64,000 nucleotides of DNA from positions 1-64,000 of the forward strand of contig JAJSPD010000059.1 of the NCBI GenBank assembly GCA_021307315.1. Reading direction: 5' to 3'. Position numbers and translations under genes: made by a program. Each line of letters opens with the position of its first letter. Within the stretch, counting starts at the first letter, position 1. The notes under the pieces were generated by a model, which worked only from the letters and a program-made list of their open reading frames with translations, made no database searches and was not told the DNA's origin. Below, piece after piece: positions 1 through 9,554 of this stretch. This DNA comes from Bisporella sp. PMI_857 (lineage: Eukaryota > Ascomycota > Leotiomycetes > Helotiales > Helotiaceae).

Positions 1-2895
1 CCAACGCTTATCACAGAATACGCATCAAGAAGAGCGATGAGTAGAAAAACGGCGTTTCGTACCCGATACGGCCACTTTAAGTATTTAGTTGTTCTTTTCG
101 GACTGTTAAACGCTCCAGCTACATTTCAAGCTTATATCAACTAAGCACTAGTTGGTCTTGTGGATGTGATTTGTGTAGTTTACTTGGATGACATATTCAT
201 TTTCTCGGAAAAAATCGAAGACCACACAAAAGCGGTTTATGAAGTTTTCGAAAAGCTACGAAGAAATGAGCTGTACGCCAACTTTTCTAAGTGCCGCTTC
301 AATACAGACACTGTTGAGTTTTTGGGCTTTATTGTAGGCTTTAAAGGCATAGAAATGGATCCTTCTCGCGTGGCAACCGTAAAAAAGTGGCCGGTGCTTA
401 AGTGCTATAAAGATATTCAGGTGTTTTTAGGGTTTACTAATTTCTACAGGAAGTTCATTAAAAAGTACGCCAGAATATGCGTGCCGCTAACGGACCTCCT
501 TAAAAAAATGAAAGACTTTACGGTTCTTTTTCGAATAAGAGCCGAAGCGTTGGCGAGCTTTGAAGTTCTGAAAACAAAGTTCCAGAAAGCACCTTTGCTC
601 AGGCATTTCGATCCGCAACGAAGGATCAAAGTAGAGACAGACGGCTCTAAATGGGCTATAGCTGGGATTCTTTCGCAGCTGTTCGGAGAGGGAAAGGAAG
701 CTAGATAGCATCCTGTCGCTTTCTACTTAAAAAAGCTCAGCCCTGTTGAGTCTCGATATGACACTTATGACATAGAGCTAATGGCTATAGTTTATGCTTT
801 TCGACAATAAGGGCAATACCTCCGAGGCAGTGCTGATACCGTTACAGTTCGCACCGACTATAACAATTTGAAATATTTTATGACAAAAAGGAAGCTTACA
901 GGCCGCTAAGCAAAATAGGCCGAAAGCTTAGGCGAGTTTGATTTTGTGATTGAATTTAGACTTGGAACGACTAATTCTGCAAACGGACTTTCACGAAAGC
1001 CCGACTATAAAAAGTCGACGCTGAATCGAAGTGATAGCGGAAAAAAGGCAGAAACGTCTCTCCCGACTTTATACGACAAACTGCGTGTAGCAAGACTATT
1101 TCATACATTTAAAGCCCATCTAGAAAATGTACTTCCAGGTGGCACGAGCTGGGCGCGCTCGTGTAAAGTCGCGTCCACCTAGGGGAGTAGGCACTTTCGA
1201 ACCGGCGAGATGCTGGGGCTACAAACAAACATGACAAAATTATAAGCCAGAGAGTTTTGCGGCGTAATCCAGAGAATTGGGTTTAAGCCTGCTGCTGGCA
1301 TAGCTGGTTGCAAACAGCGCGTGCCACGGAAAGTAGCGATTATGTCGCTATCGACCGAAACGGTGTATGGTAGAGTTACGAAGCCGATTCGGGATGCTTT
1401 GACGGAACTGCAGAAGACTGATCTTTTTTCAGTCCGAAAGATCACCGAAGAAACTACGAAACGAAGCCGAACCGAAGGCAGAAAGCCATGGAGCATAGGC
1501 CACGAAGATGGTTTACTCTGTCATAAAGGAGCTGTATATATCCCTGACGAGAAATCAATACGTGCGGAAATTATTCACATACATCATGATGAAGAGCTTG
1601 CTGGCTATTTTAGTGTACGCAAAACGCGTGAGCTAATTGGCCGAAAGTATTATTGGCCAGGCTTGAAAAAAGATATCAAAAGTCATGTCAAGACGTGCGC
1701 GGAATGCCAAAGAAGCAAGCCGAAAAAGCACCGAACTTACGGCGAGTTGGCCCCGATTTCTATTCCTTTGAAACCTTAGGAAAAGATAACTATGGATTTC
1801 ATTACAGATTTACCGCCCAGCAAAAAGCACAACTAAATATATGACTCTATACTAGTTATAGTTGACAGATACACTAAATTAGCACGCTATATAGCTGTAC
1901 GGAAGAATATTCAAGCTTATAAGCTTGCGAATCTGTTTATGAACTACATCTATAAAGATTTCGGATCCTCGAAAGGAATTACTACCGACAGAGAATCCGT
2001 TTTCACAAGCAAATTCTGGAAAGACTTCATGTATTACTTTAAGGTTTGCCGCCGACTATTTACCGCTTTCTATTCACAGACAAACGGCTAGACAGAAAAA
2101 CAGAATCAAACTTTGGAATTCTATTTGAGAACGTATTGCAATTACAGACAAAATAACTGGGTTTCGAAACTGGCTTTAGCGGAATTCATATACAATAACT
2201 CTGTCTATTTAAGCACCGGCAGCACACCGTTTAGGCTACTTTACGGCTTCGATCCTGAGCTAAGCCTGAACGTCGGAGACGACGTTCTCGAAGGAAAAGT
2301 GCCAGCAGCTAAAGAAAGGATCAAGCTATTAGTGAGAGAACGAGAAAGGCTTTCGAGCAATCTCCGGAAAGCCCACGAAAAGCACAGGAAGTACTACGAC
2401 GCTAAGCACAAGCCAACTCGTTTCTGTGTAAAAGAAAAAGTAATGCTAGCGTTAAAGAACATTCGACAACTTAGGCCTAGCCGCAAGCTTGCAGATAAGT
2501 ATTTAGGGCTATTCGAAGTCGTGGAAATCATAAGAGATCACGAGCAAGCCTACAAGCTAGAGCTACCGCTATCCTACAAAATCCACAATGTGTTTCATGT
2601 GTCTTTGTTAGAGCCGTGGCATGGGCGTAAAGAAGCCGTGGAAAAACCGCCGGCTGTTCTAGTACAGGGAGAAGAAGAGTACGAGGTGAAAGCTATTTAA
2701 GCCCACCGAACCACAAAAAAGGGGATGGAGTATTTAGTACGCTGGAAAGGGTATTCTCCTGCGGAAGACTCATGGGAGCCCGCAGAGAACCTTCAAAACG
2801 CCGATAAGGTAGTGCAGGAGTATTACCGAGGATCTACATTTGAAATAACAAAAGGGTCGAGGAAAAGGAAGCGGAAAGAAACCGCTTACTTATAG
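1..2895 (+). pseudogene. Ty3/gypsy chromovirus pol (RT, RNase H, integrase, chromodomain), nonsense-riddled
   Basis: Polyprotein of an LTR retrotransposon; its 5' part lies outside the window. One frame runs from the left edge to the stop at 2893-2895 with no frameshift. Visible in order: reverse transcriptase with YLDD at 181-192; connection and RNase H to about 1010; integrase zinc finger (HH...CAEC, about 1575-1710); DD35E core with Asp at 1795, Asp at 1987 and Glu at 2095; and a chromodomain (YLVRWKGYSPAEDSWEP, about 2725-2830). The frame is cut by at least ten TAA or TAG codons, for example at 142, 706, 808, 907, 916, 1777, 2089 and 2698. Several fall where the family has Gln or Trp. Chromodomain integrases mark chromoviruses. 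The copy is dead. Confidence 0.92.
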
Positions 2896-3066
2896 TCTGA
2901 GATTCGAGTATTGCTTCTGAGATTCGATTATTGCTCATTTCTATTCATTTAGAGCGGGTATTGTTGATTGTTTTATTGTACCCAGCTTTTACTGTATTCA
3001 AAATAGCACCTGAAGCTTGCAATACCGGCTTGAACGTCGAGGACGACGTTCTAGAGAGGGGGGCAC

Positions 3067-3269
3067 TGTCAGGTGCCAGGATGTCACGTGCTAAAGGGGC
3101 AAGGAGCGGCTCGGTAAGAGCCATGATGCTGGGCACATATGGGCACGTGGGCAGCCGCCAGGGGTACGGAGGGTATAAGTAGGGGACTCGGGACGTAGTA
3201 GAGAGGGTAGAGATTAGTCTTGTATCAGAATTGCAGTTGACTTGTGCCACACTACTCCAGCACCTTACA
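3067..3269 (+). repeat. 3' LTR of the plus-strand gypsy element (LTR family A)
   Basis: It begins TGTCAGGTGCC and ends CACCTTACA, so it has the TGT...ACA termini of an LTR. A purine-rich tract (GAGAGGGGGGCAC) ends immediately before it at 3066, as expected for the polypurine tract that primes plus-strand synthesis. A TATAAGTA box lies near 3174. Related sequence occurs inverted at 27937-28123 and 38578-38680. The next five bases, CGTAT (3270-3274), are the predicted target duplication; the partner copy would be left of the window. Confidence 0.85.
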
Positions 3270-4470
3270 CGTATCTGACTCTTGTTTTGAGAAAAAGGCT
3301 AAACGACTATGGTAAGTACTAGGCACTATGCTCTTTAGAGCTTCCGGCTTGACAGGCTGCTGTTCCTGCTTCCGATCTTCAATTATTCGCTCTAAGCCGT
3401 CTAAGCTGATCGAAAATAGCTCGATTCTTTGCTGTCGAGCGTTTAGCATAAATCCGTTGCCCGAAATCATTTTAATGTCCAAATGCTTGCTAAGCTTGTT
3501 GAGCTTGCTAGACTTTCCAAGCTTGCCATTTCCCCTTGCTTTAGCGAGGTCCTTTGGCCGAAGCTCCTGAGCACTCCTGTAGTCGTAAGGGCGAGAAAGC
3601 TCGTTAGCTATGATTTTCAGGCTTTTGCTGGTTTCTCGAGCCCAGGTTGACCCGTGAGCGCTAGCTCGAGTGAGCTCTTGACTAGCTGTAGCAGAGCTCG
3701 ACTTTCCGAGCGTAGGCTGCTTGCTGTTTTGCTGAACGCTTAACTGCTGAACGGCCTGTGTAGCTTGAACGACTGGATGCTGAACAGCCTGTACAGCCTG
3801 AACGTGCAAACAGTCTTTCTTTGGCAGAGCTTGAGCTAGGCTTACTGTCAGGGTTTTGATCTGAATGCCGTCTAAGCGTCTTTTGTCGTTTTTGGCGATC
3901 GCTTTGTCTCGGCGTAGCATGTCTTGTTAGTGCTGTATTTGAACTTTCTGAGGTCGAACACCGTTTCGTGTGTACGTAGCTATAGTTCTGGAATAGGTAT
4001 GTGCTAGTGGAAATTCCGAAGGCTACTGCAGTTGCCGGTAGTGAACATTAATTAAAATACGAAAATAATCAAAGAAATTGCGTCCGAGAATTATATCATG
4101 AGAGCCCAGCTCTAAAATAAGTAAAGAAAAGTTGTAAATCCGTCGGCTATTAATTTCAATATTAAACAAGAAGTATTGAGAGATAAAGGATCTTTTTTTA
4201 CCGTTGTATCTTTTAGAATAAACAGGTTAAGGAAGCGGTTTAGGCTTCAACCCGAGAATGCGGCAAAAGTCTGAAGTAAAACGAGTGTCAATAAAAACGT
4301 AACTACTAGCTCCGGTGTCACTTAACGCTTTGGCCTGTACTGTAATACTATTTTTGTGAAAAGTGCATGCTACAGTAAAAGAATTGCCGGCTATTAGTGA
4401 ACTTAAATTAATCTGTTGAAGATCGAATACCTGAGCCCTAAGAAAGAAGCCTTGGCTTAGAGCTGTTCGT
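3270..4470 (-). pseudogene. Aspartic protease and pre-RT linker of the family B element
   Basis: Start of pol. The aspartic protease active site DTGAS is at 4319-4305 and a later ILELGSHDIILGRNFF stretch matches the second half of the fold. After several in-frame stops (LP-stop, LQ-stop, QH-stop) the frame stays open from 3920 to 3270 through a Gln/Val-rich linker. It ends in IVPSTYHSRLAFFSKQESDT, the segment that normally precedes RT in fungal gypsy elements. The last few apparent codons (CKVLE) are read out of the inserted LTR, so the protein is truncated by that insertion. Confidence 0.8.
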
Positions 4471-5818
4471 TTTCCGACTCGTTTGAATCGGCTTTATCTT
4501 GTGCTTCGTTGCTTGAAGCGTTTTCTTGTTTAATTTCTTGAATTCTAAGTATTACTCGAAGCTTTGAGCAAACTTTTGCGAAATGTCCCGTTTCGCTACA
4601 GTTGTAGCAAGTGCTTTGAGAGGGATCCGGAGCTGGGCTACGAGCCGGACTGGAAGTGCTGTCGCGGCTTGTAACTAAGCCTGGGGTGCTATTGCGGAAC
4701 GCTGTAGCTGGTCCTGAAGTAATACGTGGCGGAAAGGGTCTGGAAGCCTGTGGAGCTAAAAGGAGTCCTTGGCGTTTAAGAGCCGACAAAGGATTTAACT
4801 TAGCTTGTTGAGTTGGTGCAAGTGGAAATTGCCGATAGTATTCTTGCAAGTCAATACTTAACCGTTGACATTCATGTACTAGTTCCTGGTACGTAGGGTG
4901 CTGGCGGTGTGTAGACAAAAGTCGGTTCTGGAATTCCTTATTTAGCTTTTTTTACAAATGGCTTTTCCAGGTCGAAAAAAGAACTCGCCCTACTGCCGCT
5001 AAGCGAGCAAACTCAGTATAGAAATCATTGAAATTTTGTGCAGCTTGTTGTTTCAGGGCGTAAAACTGGTTCTCGGCTTTTTCGGCCTTAAAATGGTTCC
5101 GAAAAATTGTGTCCAAGTAAGCTAGCATTTCGTTGACAGAAAGCCAAGGTTTTAAGCTATTTTCGTTATGCCGAGGCGATAGGTGACGTTGTGCTTTTTT
5201 TGTAGTACAGCCAAACACGTAATCGATCCGTTTTTGTTCCGTAGGCCACTAGTCCGCATTTGCTTTAAGTTTTCTTCGTAATAAGGATTTCTAAGCAGTG
5301 TACGTAGGCGATGTGCCGTCGTTTAGAGAGTTTGGGTCTCGGTGCTTCGGAGAAAGCTTTTTTGAGTATAGCCGAGACTTGTGCCGCTTATCAGGCTTAG
5401 ACTTATAAGACTTATGGTTGCTACCTGAAGAGGAACTGTCCGATAGTGACGCGTCTGGGTTATTTCTTTCGTTCCGAAATGACCGAGGAGTTGAAGGTTT
5501 CTCTACTGAAGGAACTACGTTGCCTGGCCTCGTAGCCGCTAACCGTTTTAGTAACACACGGAACTGGCTGTCTGAAAGTTGAACAGGGATCCCTAAAGCA
5601 TTAGCTACTTGCTGATTCAATTGACTTCGTGTGTCCGCGTCAGGCTTTTTGCTAGCTGACGACTGATTCGTTTTCTCAGAAGCAGCAGCTGACGACGTTG
5701 CTTCAGGAGTAGTACGGTCGCTTAGTTGAACCAAAGGAGTACTTTCTGTCGAAAGGAGTTTGGAAAGCGTTCTTTGTCCTTTTCCGACGAGCTTCTTTTT
5801 TGCAGCTGTTGTAGGCAT
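4457..5818 (-). pseudogene. gag of the family B gypsy element
   Basis: Capsid/nucleocapsid protein. ATG at 5818. One minus-strand frame runs to the stop at 4457-4459, broken by in-frame TAG/TAA codons (near 5291, 5250 and 4950) but by no frameshift. The N-terminal part is Lys/Ser/Thr-rich. The middle holds the gag helical core (around 5218-4952, with FNDFYTEFARLA). Near 4612-4568 is a retroviral zinc knuckle, CYNCSETGHFAKVC (C-X2-C-X4-H-X4-C). A Glu/Asn/Ser-rich tail follows. The stops sit at likely Gln codons, consistent with RIP. The next reading frame (pol) overlaps the gag end in a shifted frame, as is usual in the family. Confidence 0.85.
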
Positions 5819-6059
5819 GTTGTCGTAGAGTAGAATTCAAGAATAAAGAAGAGTAGTAATAGTAGCTCGACTCGACTGATTAGGAGGAGCAGGCTTAACT
5901 AGTATGTGCTGGAAGCTAACGTTGGTGGTGTATACAGGCCTTGACTTTGACTTATATCTTCACAGACCTCGTCTATAGCGTCGTGGAGTTGTCGTTACGG
6001 TTCTGGTTCAATACAAAAGGAAAGGATATTGTTAAGCTCCGTCCCCGGAAGGTTTGTAA

Positions 6060-6069
6060 AGCTTGTTCT
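6060..6069 (-). other. Self-priming primer-binding site of the family B element
   Basis: Two bases inside the 5' LTR the minus strand reads AGAACAAGCT. Its exact reverse complement, AGCTTGTTCT, lies in the LTR itself about 38 nt after the start of the TATA box (6172-6163 in this copy; 62562-62571 in the solo LTR). That is where transcription should start. No TGG-type tRNA complement is seen. Pairing of the RNA 5' end with the PBS is the self-priming scheme known from Tf1/sushi-group elements. The pairing is seen; the mechanism is inferred. Confidence 0.6.
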
Positions 6070-6071
6070 AA

Positions 6072-6327
6072 TGTAACAACTCAAGCTGAACAGGGATTTC
6101 GATCCGTAGATCTAGGTAGAAGGACTCAGAGGTGTGAACAACTATCAATTGTTATAACTAAGAGAACAAGCTACAAGCAGAAGAAGGGAAGGAGAGCAGT
6201 GCTTTATATACAGGAGGCTGGCCAGGGGCCAGTGTAAGCGAGCCCTGTAGCATTGGTCGCCAAGCTCTGGGATGCCAAGCCCTGTGGCAGCAGGGGCCAA
6301 GCTCGAGATAGGGCCAGGGCCGTGACA
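6072..6327 (-). repeat. 5' LTR of the family B element
   Basis: On the minus strand it starts TGTCACGGCCCTGG (6327) and ends GAGTTGTTACA (6072). It matches the LTRs at 16443-16663, 19037-19270 and 62375-62662, including TATATAAAG and the segment AGCTTGTTCTCTTAG. It is followed inward by gag, so it is the 5' LTR of that element rather than a solo LTR. The outer flank 6328-6332 is AGTAC. Confidence 0.9.
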
Positions 6328-7309
6328 AGTACACTATTATTCTTTAGTTATTTCTCTACAAGGATTCGATTTGTATCGGGAAAATAATGCAGGCTTGATC
6401 ATACAGTTGATCCTTTTGTCAATCGCGTCAAAAGCCATTTCAGTTGTTCCCCCCTGCTCAATCACGAATATCGGCTTGTTTCTAAATTTCGGGGCTATAG
6501 TACAAAACTTCTATCAAAGAAGAATACTGTCTATGAGCTTTGAAGACATGAGGTACCAAAAAACGTTAATACCGAATTTATCCGGACAAAAAGATATATA
6601 TACATAAAATGCCAAGCATTTAGCGACAATTTAGCGTGCATAGCGGCTGGTTTCTAGAAGGTGTCCATAACCCACGTGCCCGGTTTTATTATTGCTGCGC
6701 GTTTACATGACCGTTTACGGTTTGCCCAAAACAACCTTGAGGAACGAAGTTGGAGAATAGCGATGTGAAAGAAATCCAACAAGCGAATTTCAATGTTCGT
6801 CCAAACTACTAAGGAGTGAAATTCCGGAATTTGGAAAACGGAAGGCGCGTGCGGGGCTATCGAGAATCTTGTTAATTTACATGTATTGTTCGTTCTCACG
6901 TCAAAGCTATCTATACGAGACTTTACGAGATATACAGGAGCGTAAATGAGCTATCTAACATCTATTGAGAAACCGGCTTTAGTTAGCATTCCGGTAGTTT
7001 GGCCGAGAAAGGACAAGTACATCGTCACAGGCAGATGACGAGGTTTTCTTGATATCAACTTACGTTATGCGGCACATGATATTCTTTCACTTCTTGTTAT
7101 TTACGTGTAAATTACTATTTTACAAGTAAGTTAGTAATTTTACAAGGATAAATTTACTAAGAGGAAGTAAAATGCGGTCAGCTAATAGAGTTATAGCTAG
7201 TGAATGATTGGACGGTACAGCTCCACGTTGCAAAGGGGCCCTCGGACCATTTAAAAGCTGCCCGCATCGTTTTGTAGCTTGCCTTCAAAATCCACCATCA
7301 AAAATCGAC
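6328..7309. other. AT-rich intergenic stretch left of the HET gene
   Basis: No open frame here looks like a gene. An inverted repeat (GTAAATTACTA at 7107-7117, TAGTAATTTTAC at 7132-7143) lies about 170 bases upstream of the HET start codon and could form a hairpin; no function is claimed. Confidence 0.4.
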
Positions 7310-9554
7310 ATGGCCGAAACTATTTGCGGAGGTTGTCGAGATCTACTAACCAGCAAAAGGTTATACCGCAGACAGGAACGTACCCTAGATCAATTCAACC
7401 ATGCGGTGGACACTCAGTGCTATGTTTGTTACCACTTGTACCAGAGCCTTCTTCGTTCTAAAGACGCGATAAAAATGTGGGAAGAGAGTCGCGCACAGTC
7501 TACTGGGGATACTGTAATCGAGTTCGGTGGTTATTTCGATAGTGACACGGATCTGTCGCTAGTAATAGCAGCCCACAAAAAGACCGTCTATGGTTCCAGC
7601 GAGTGGTTCATGAGTGATAGGTTTATTCTAACACCCAAACAGGAAAGCGACGGTATGTCGATGCAACTGGTTCCGGGCTGTCGTCCTCTTGGATTGGAGC
7701 TGATTTGTCAAAGTCCAAAATTCCCCAAGTCGTCTAAATAAAGTCAAAGAATCAACTCCAACAGTCGATCCTAGTCTTTCATTCCCAGAGGACATGAACG
7801 CCGTAGCAAGTTTATGGCTCCGTGCTTGTCGCGAAAACCACAGTTCATGCCCTTCAGCCTGGACCACCAGCGATGAAACTGGTAATTCATTTCGTCCGAC
7901 TCGACTGCTTGACATTACTCAGCCGGGCTTTGTTCGACTGGCTTCCGGCGCAGATCCTACCATGTCCAAACAATACACCACCATGAGCCACTGGTACGCA
8001 AATTGACGGGCTAACATTCGTGGAAATGGCGCTAACGCCGAATAGTTGGGGCCAGATCGAGCTCTACACCCTCACAAAAGACACCTACGCCGACCTGTCG
8101 AAAGGAATTTCGACTTCCGAGTTGACAAAAACATTCCAAGAAGGACTCAAGGTTGCTCAAGGTCTCGGATTCGAGGCTATGTGGATCGACTCGCTTTGTA
8201 TCTTCCAAGACAAAGACGACCTCACAGATTGGCAGAGGGAATGCTCTCGTATGGCCGACGTTTATCAGCATTCTGCCTGCAATATCGCTGCCACTGCCGG
8301 TCAAGACGGAACAAACGGCTGCTTCTCTAACATGGGCGATCCATGTTTAGCTTGGCCGCCCATTACTCGTGTGTCACTTGTAAAAGAAAATTATGGTTCC
8401 GACGATCAAATACTAGATGGATGGTACCATCTGGTGACGGATAGTTTTCTTAAGGTTGAGCTGACGCAACAGCCCCTCTGCACTCGCGGTTGGGTTGTTC
8501 AGGAGCGCATTCTGGCACCGCGAACGCTTCACTTTTCTGCTAGGCAGATGTTCTGGGAGTGCTCGTCCAATTTTGTGTGCGAGTCGTTTCCCAGCGGTTT
8601 TCCAGATGAGCTTGATGGCATGGCCTCCGCGAAGCCTGCGAGAAAGCTGCTCATCAAATCCGAGGCAGTGAACAAGGACGCTAGGGACAAGTATTGGGCA
8701 TCCGTCGTTATGGATTACAGCGGATGTTTTCTCACGAAGGAGACAGATAAGCTGGTTGCAATTTCAGGTGTCGCCAAGTTAGTCCAGAGAGAGTTTGAGG
8801 ACGAGTACCTCGCTGGCCACTGGCACTCTTCGCTATTTAGTTCGTTGCTTTGGCGAATGACCTATGACCCATCAAGGGAAGTAACTGAGAAGGAGGAGTT
8901 TTACCCCTACCGAGCAGCACACTGGTATCGTGCTCCATCTTGGTCCTGGGCATCCATCGACGATGCCGTGCTCTTTTTGAACCCTGGCTCCGATTATAAT
9001 GCCGTCGCTGAGATTATTTCATGCACGACTCAGCCTCGCCCGGGTAGTGAGACAATGGGCCAGCTATTAGGCGGCACTCTTCGTATTCGTGGACCGGTTT
9101 TTGATATCGATTACTTAGAGTCTCATCCAAAAGCCCGTTCACGATCGGACCCCTTGTGTAGGACGGGAGACAACATGCCTTGCATGAAGGTTCGGGGAAC
9201 CATGGACAACAGGCAAGAACTGGAAGAACATCTCACTGAAGAAAGAAGTATTCCAGTGCTTGTCCTATTGTACAATTCCAAGAGCCAAAACTGCTATGGA
9301 ATCATACTATGGAAGAGATCTGGCGAGGTCGGTGAATACCGTAGAATAGGGGTGGTAGCTTTCCAACTAATACCAGCGGACTATTTCCACTACGGAAAGC
9401 CGAAGTCTTTTCCTAATTTTAGGGATGAGCCAGATGTGGGCTCTGCATATTTGAAATACGTGACAAAAGGTATGTTTCAGCTGCTTTCTTGTTTGCATCT
9501 AGTAAGGAATCATACTTACATACTAACTATTGCATAGAAGTTACAATAATATAG
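7310..9554 (+). CDS. HET-domain protein (heterokaryon incompatibility type), about 687 aa, three introns
   Basis: Model: 7310-7652, 7714-7993, 8046-9469, 9538-9554; total 2064 nt, in phase throughout. Introns: 61 nt (GTATGT, CTGAT branch), 52 nt (GTACGC, CTAAC branch, AATAG) and 68 nt (GTATGT, TACTAAC, CATAG). Splicing the second restores the canonical SHCWG motif of HET proteins, which is strong support. The N-terminus has paired cysteines (ICGGCRDLL, CYVC). After SHCWG come LTKDTYADL, WIDSLCIFQD, YQHSACNIAA, LCTRGWVVQERILAPR and FWECSS, the usual order of HET blocks. HET domains trigger cell death on contact of incompatible hyphae. The ATG at 7310 is chosen because the open frame upstream has no other ATG. 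The first intron could instead end at 7788. It appears intact. Confidence 0.88.

Larger units (their letters stand above)
3270..6327 (-). mobile_element. 5' half of a minus-strand Ty3/gypsy element (LTR family B), cut by the plus-strand element
   Basis: Read on the minus strand it holds the 5' LTR (6327-6072), a primer-binding site, gag (5818-4457), protease and the linker that precedes reverse transcriptase. Coding breaks off at 3270 exactly where the LTR of the plus-strand element begins, inside the FSKQESDT segment that normally leads into RT. The plus-strand element therefore inserted into this one in the opposite direction, and its RT-integrase half should lie left of the window. Confidence 0.85.

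Noticed and set aside
2931..3250. Open frames on both strands between integrase and LTR end
   Set aside because: They are read through the LTR and its flank; non-coding DNA.
1..5818. Reassigned stop codons or readthrough in the retroelement frames
   Set aside because: Cellular genes here use TAA, TAG and TGA as normal stops; RIP explains the element stops.
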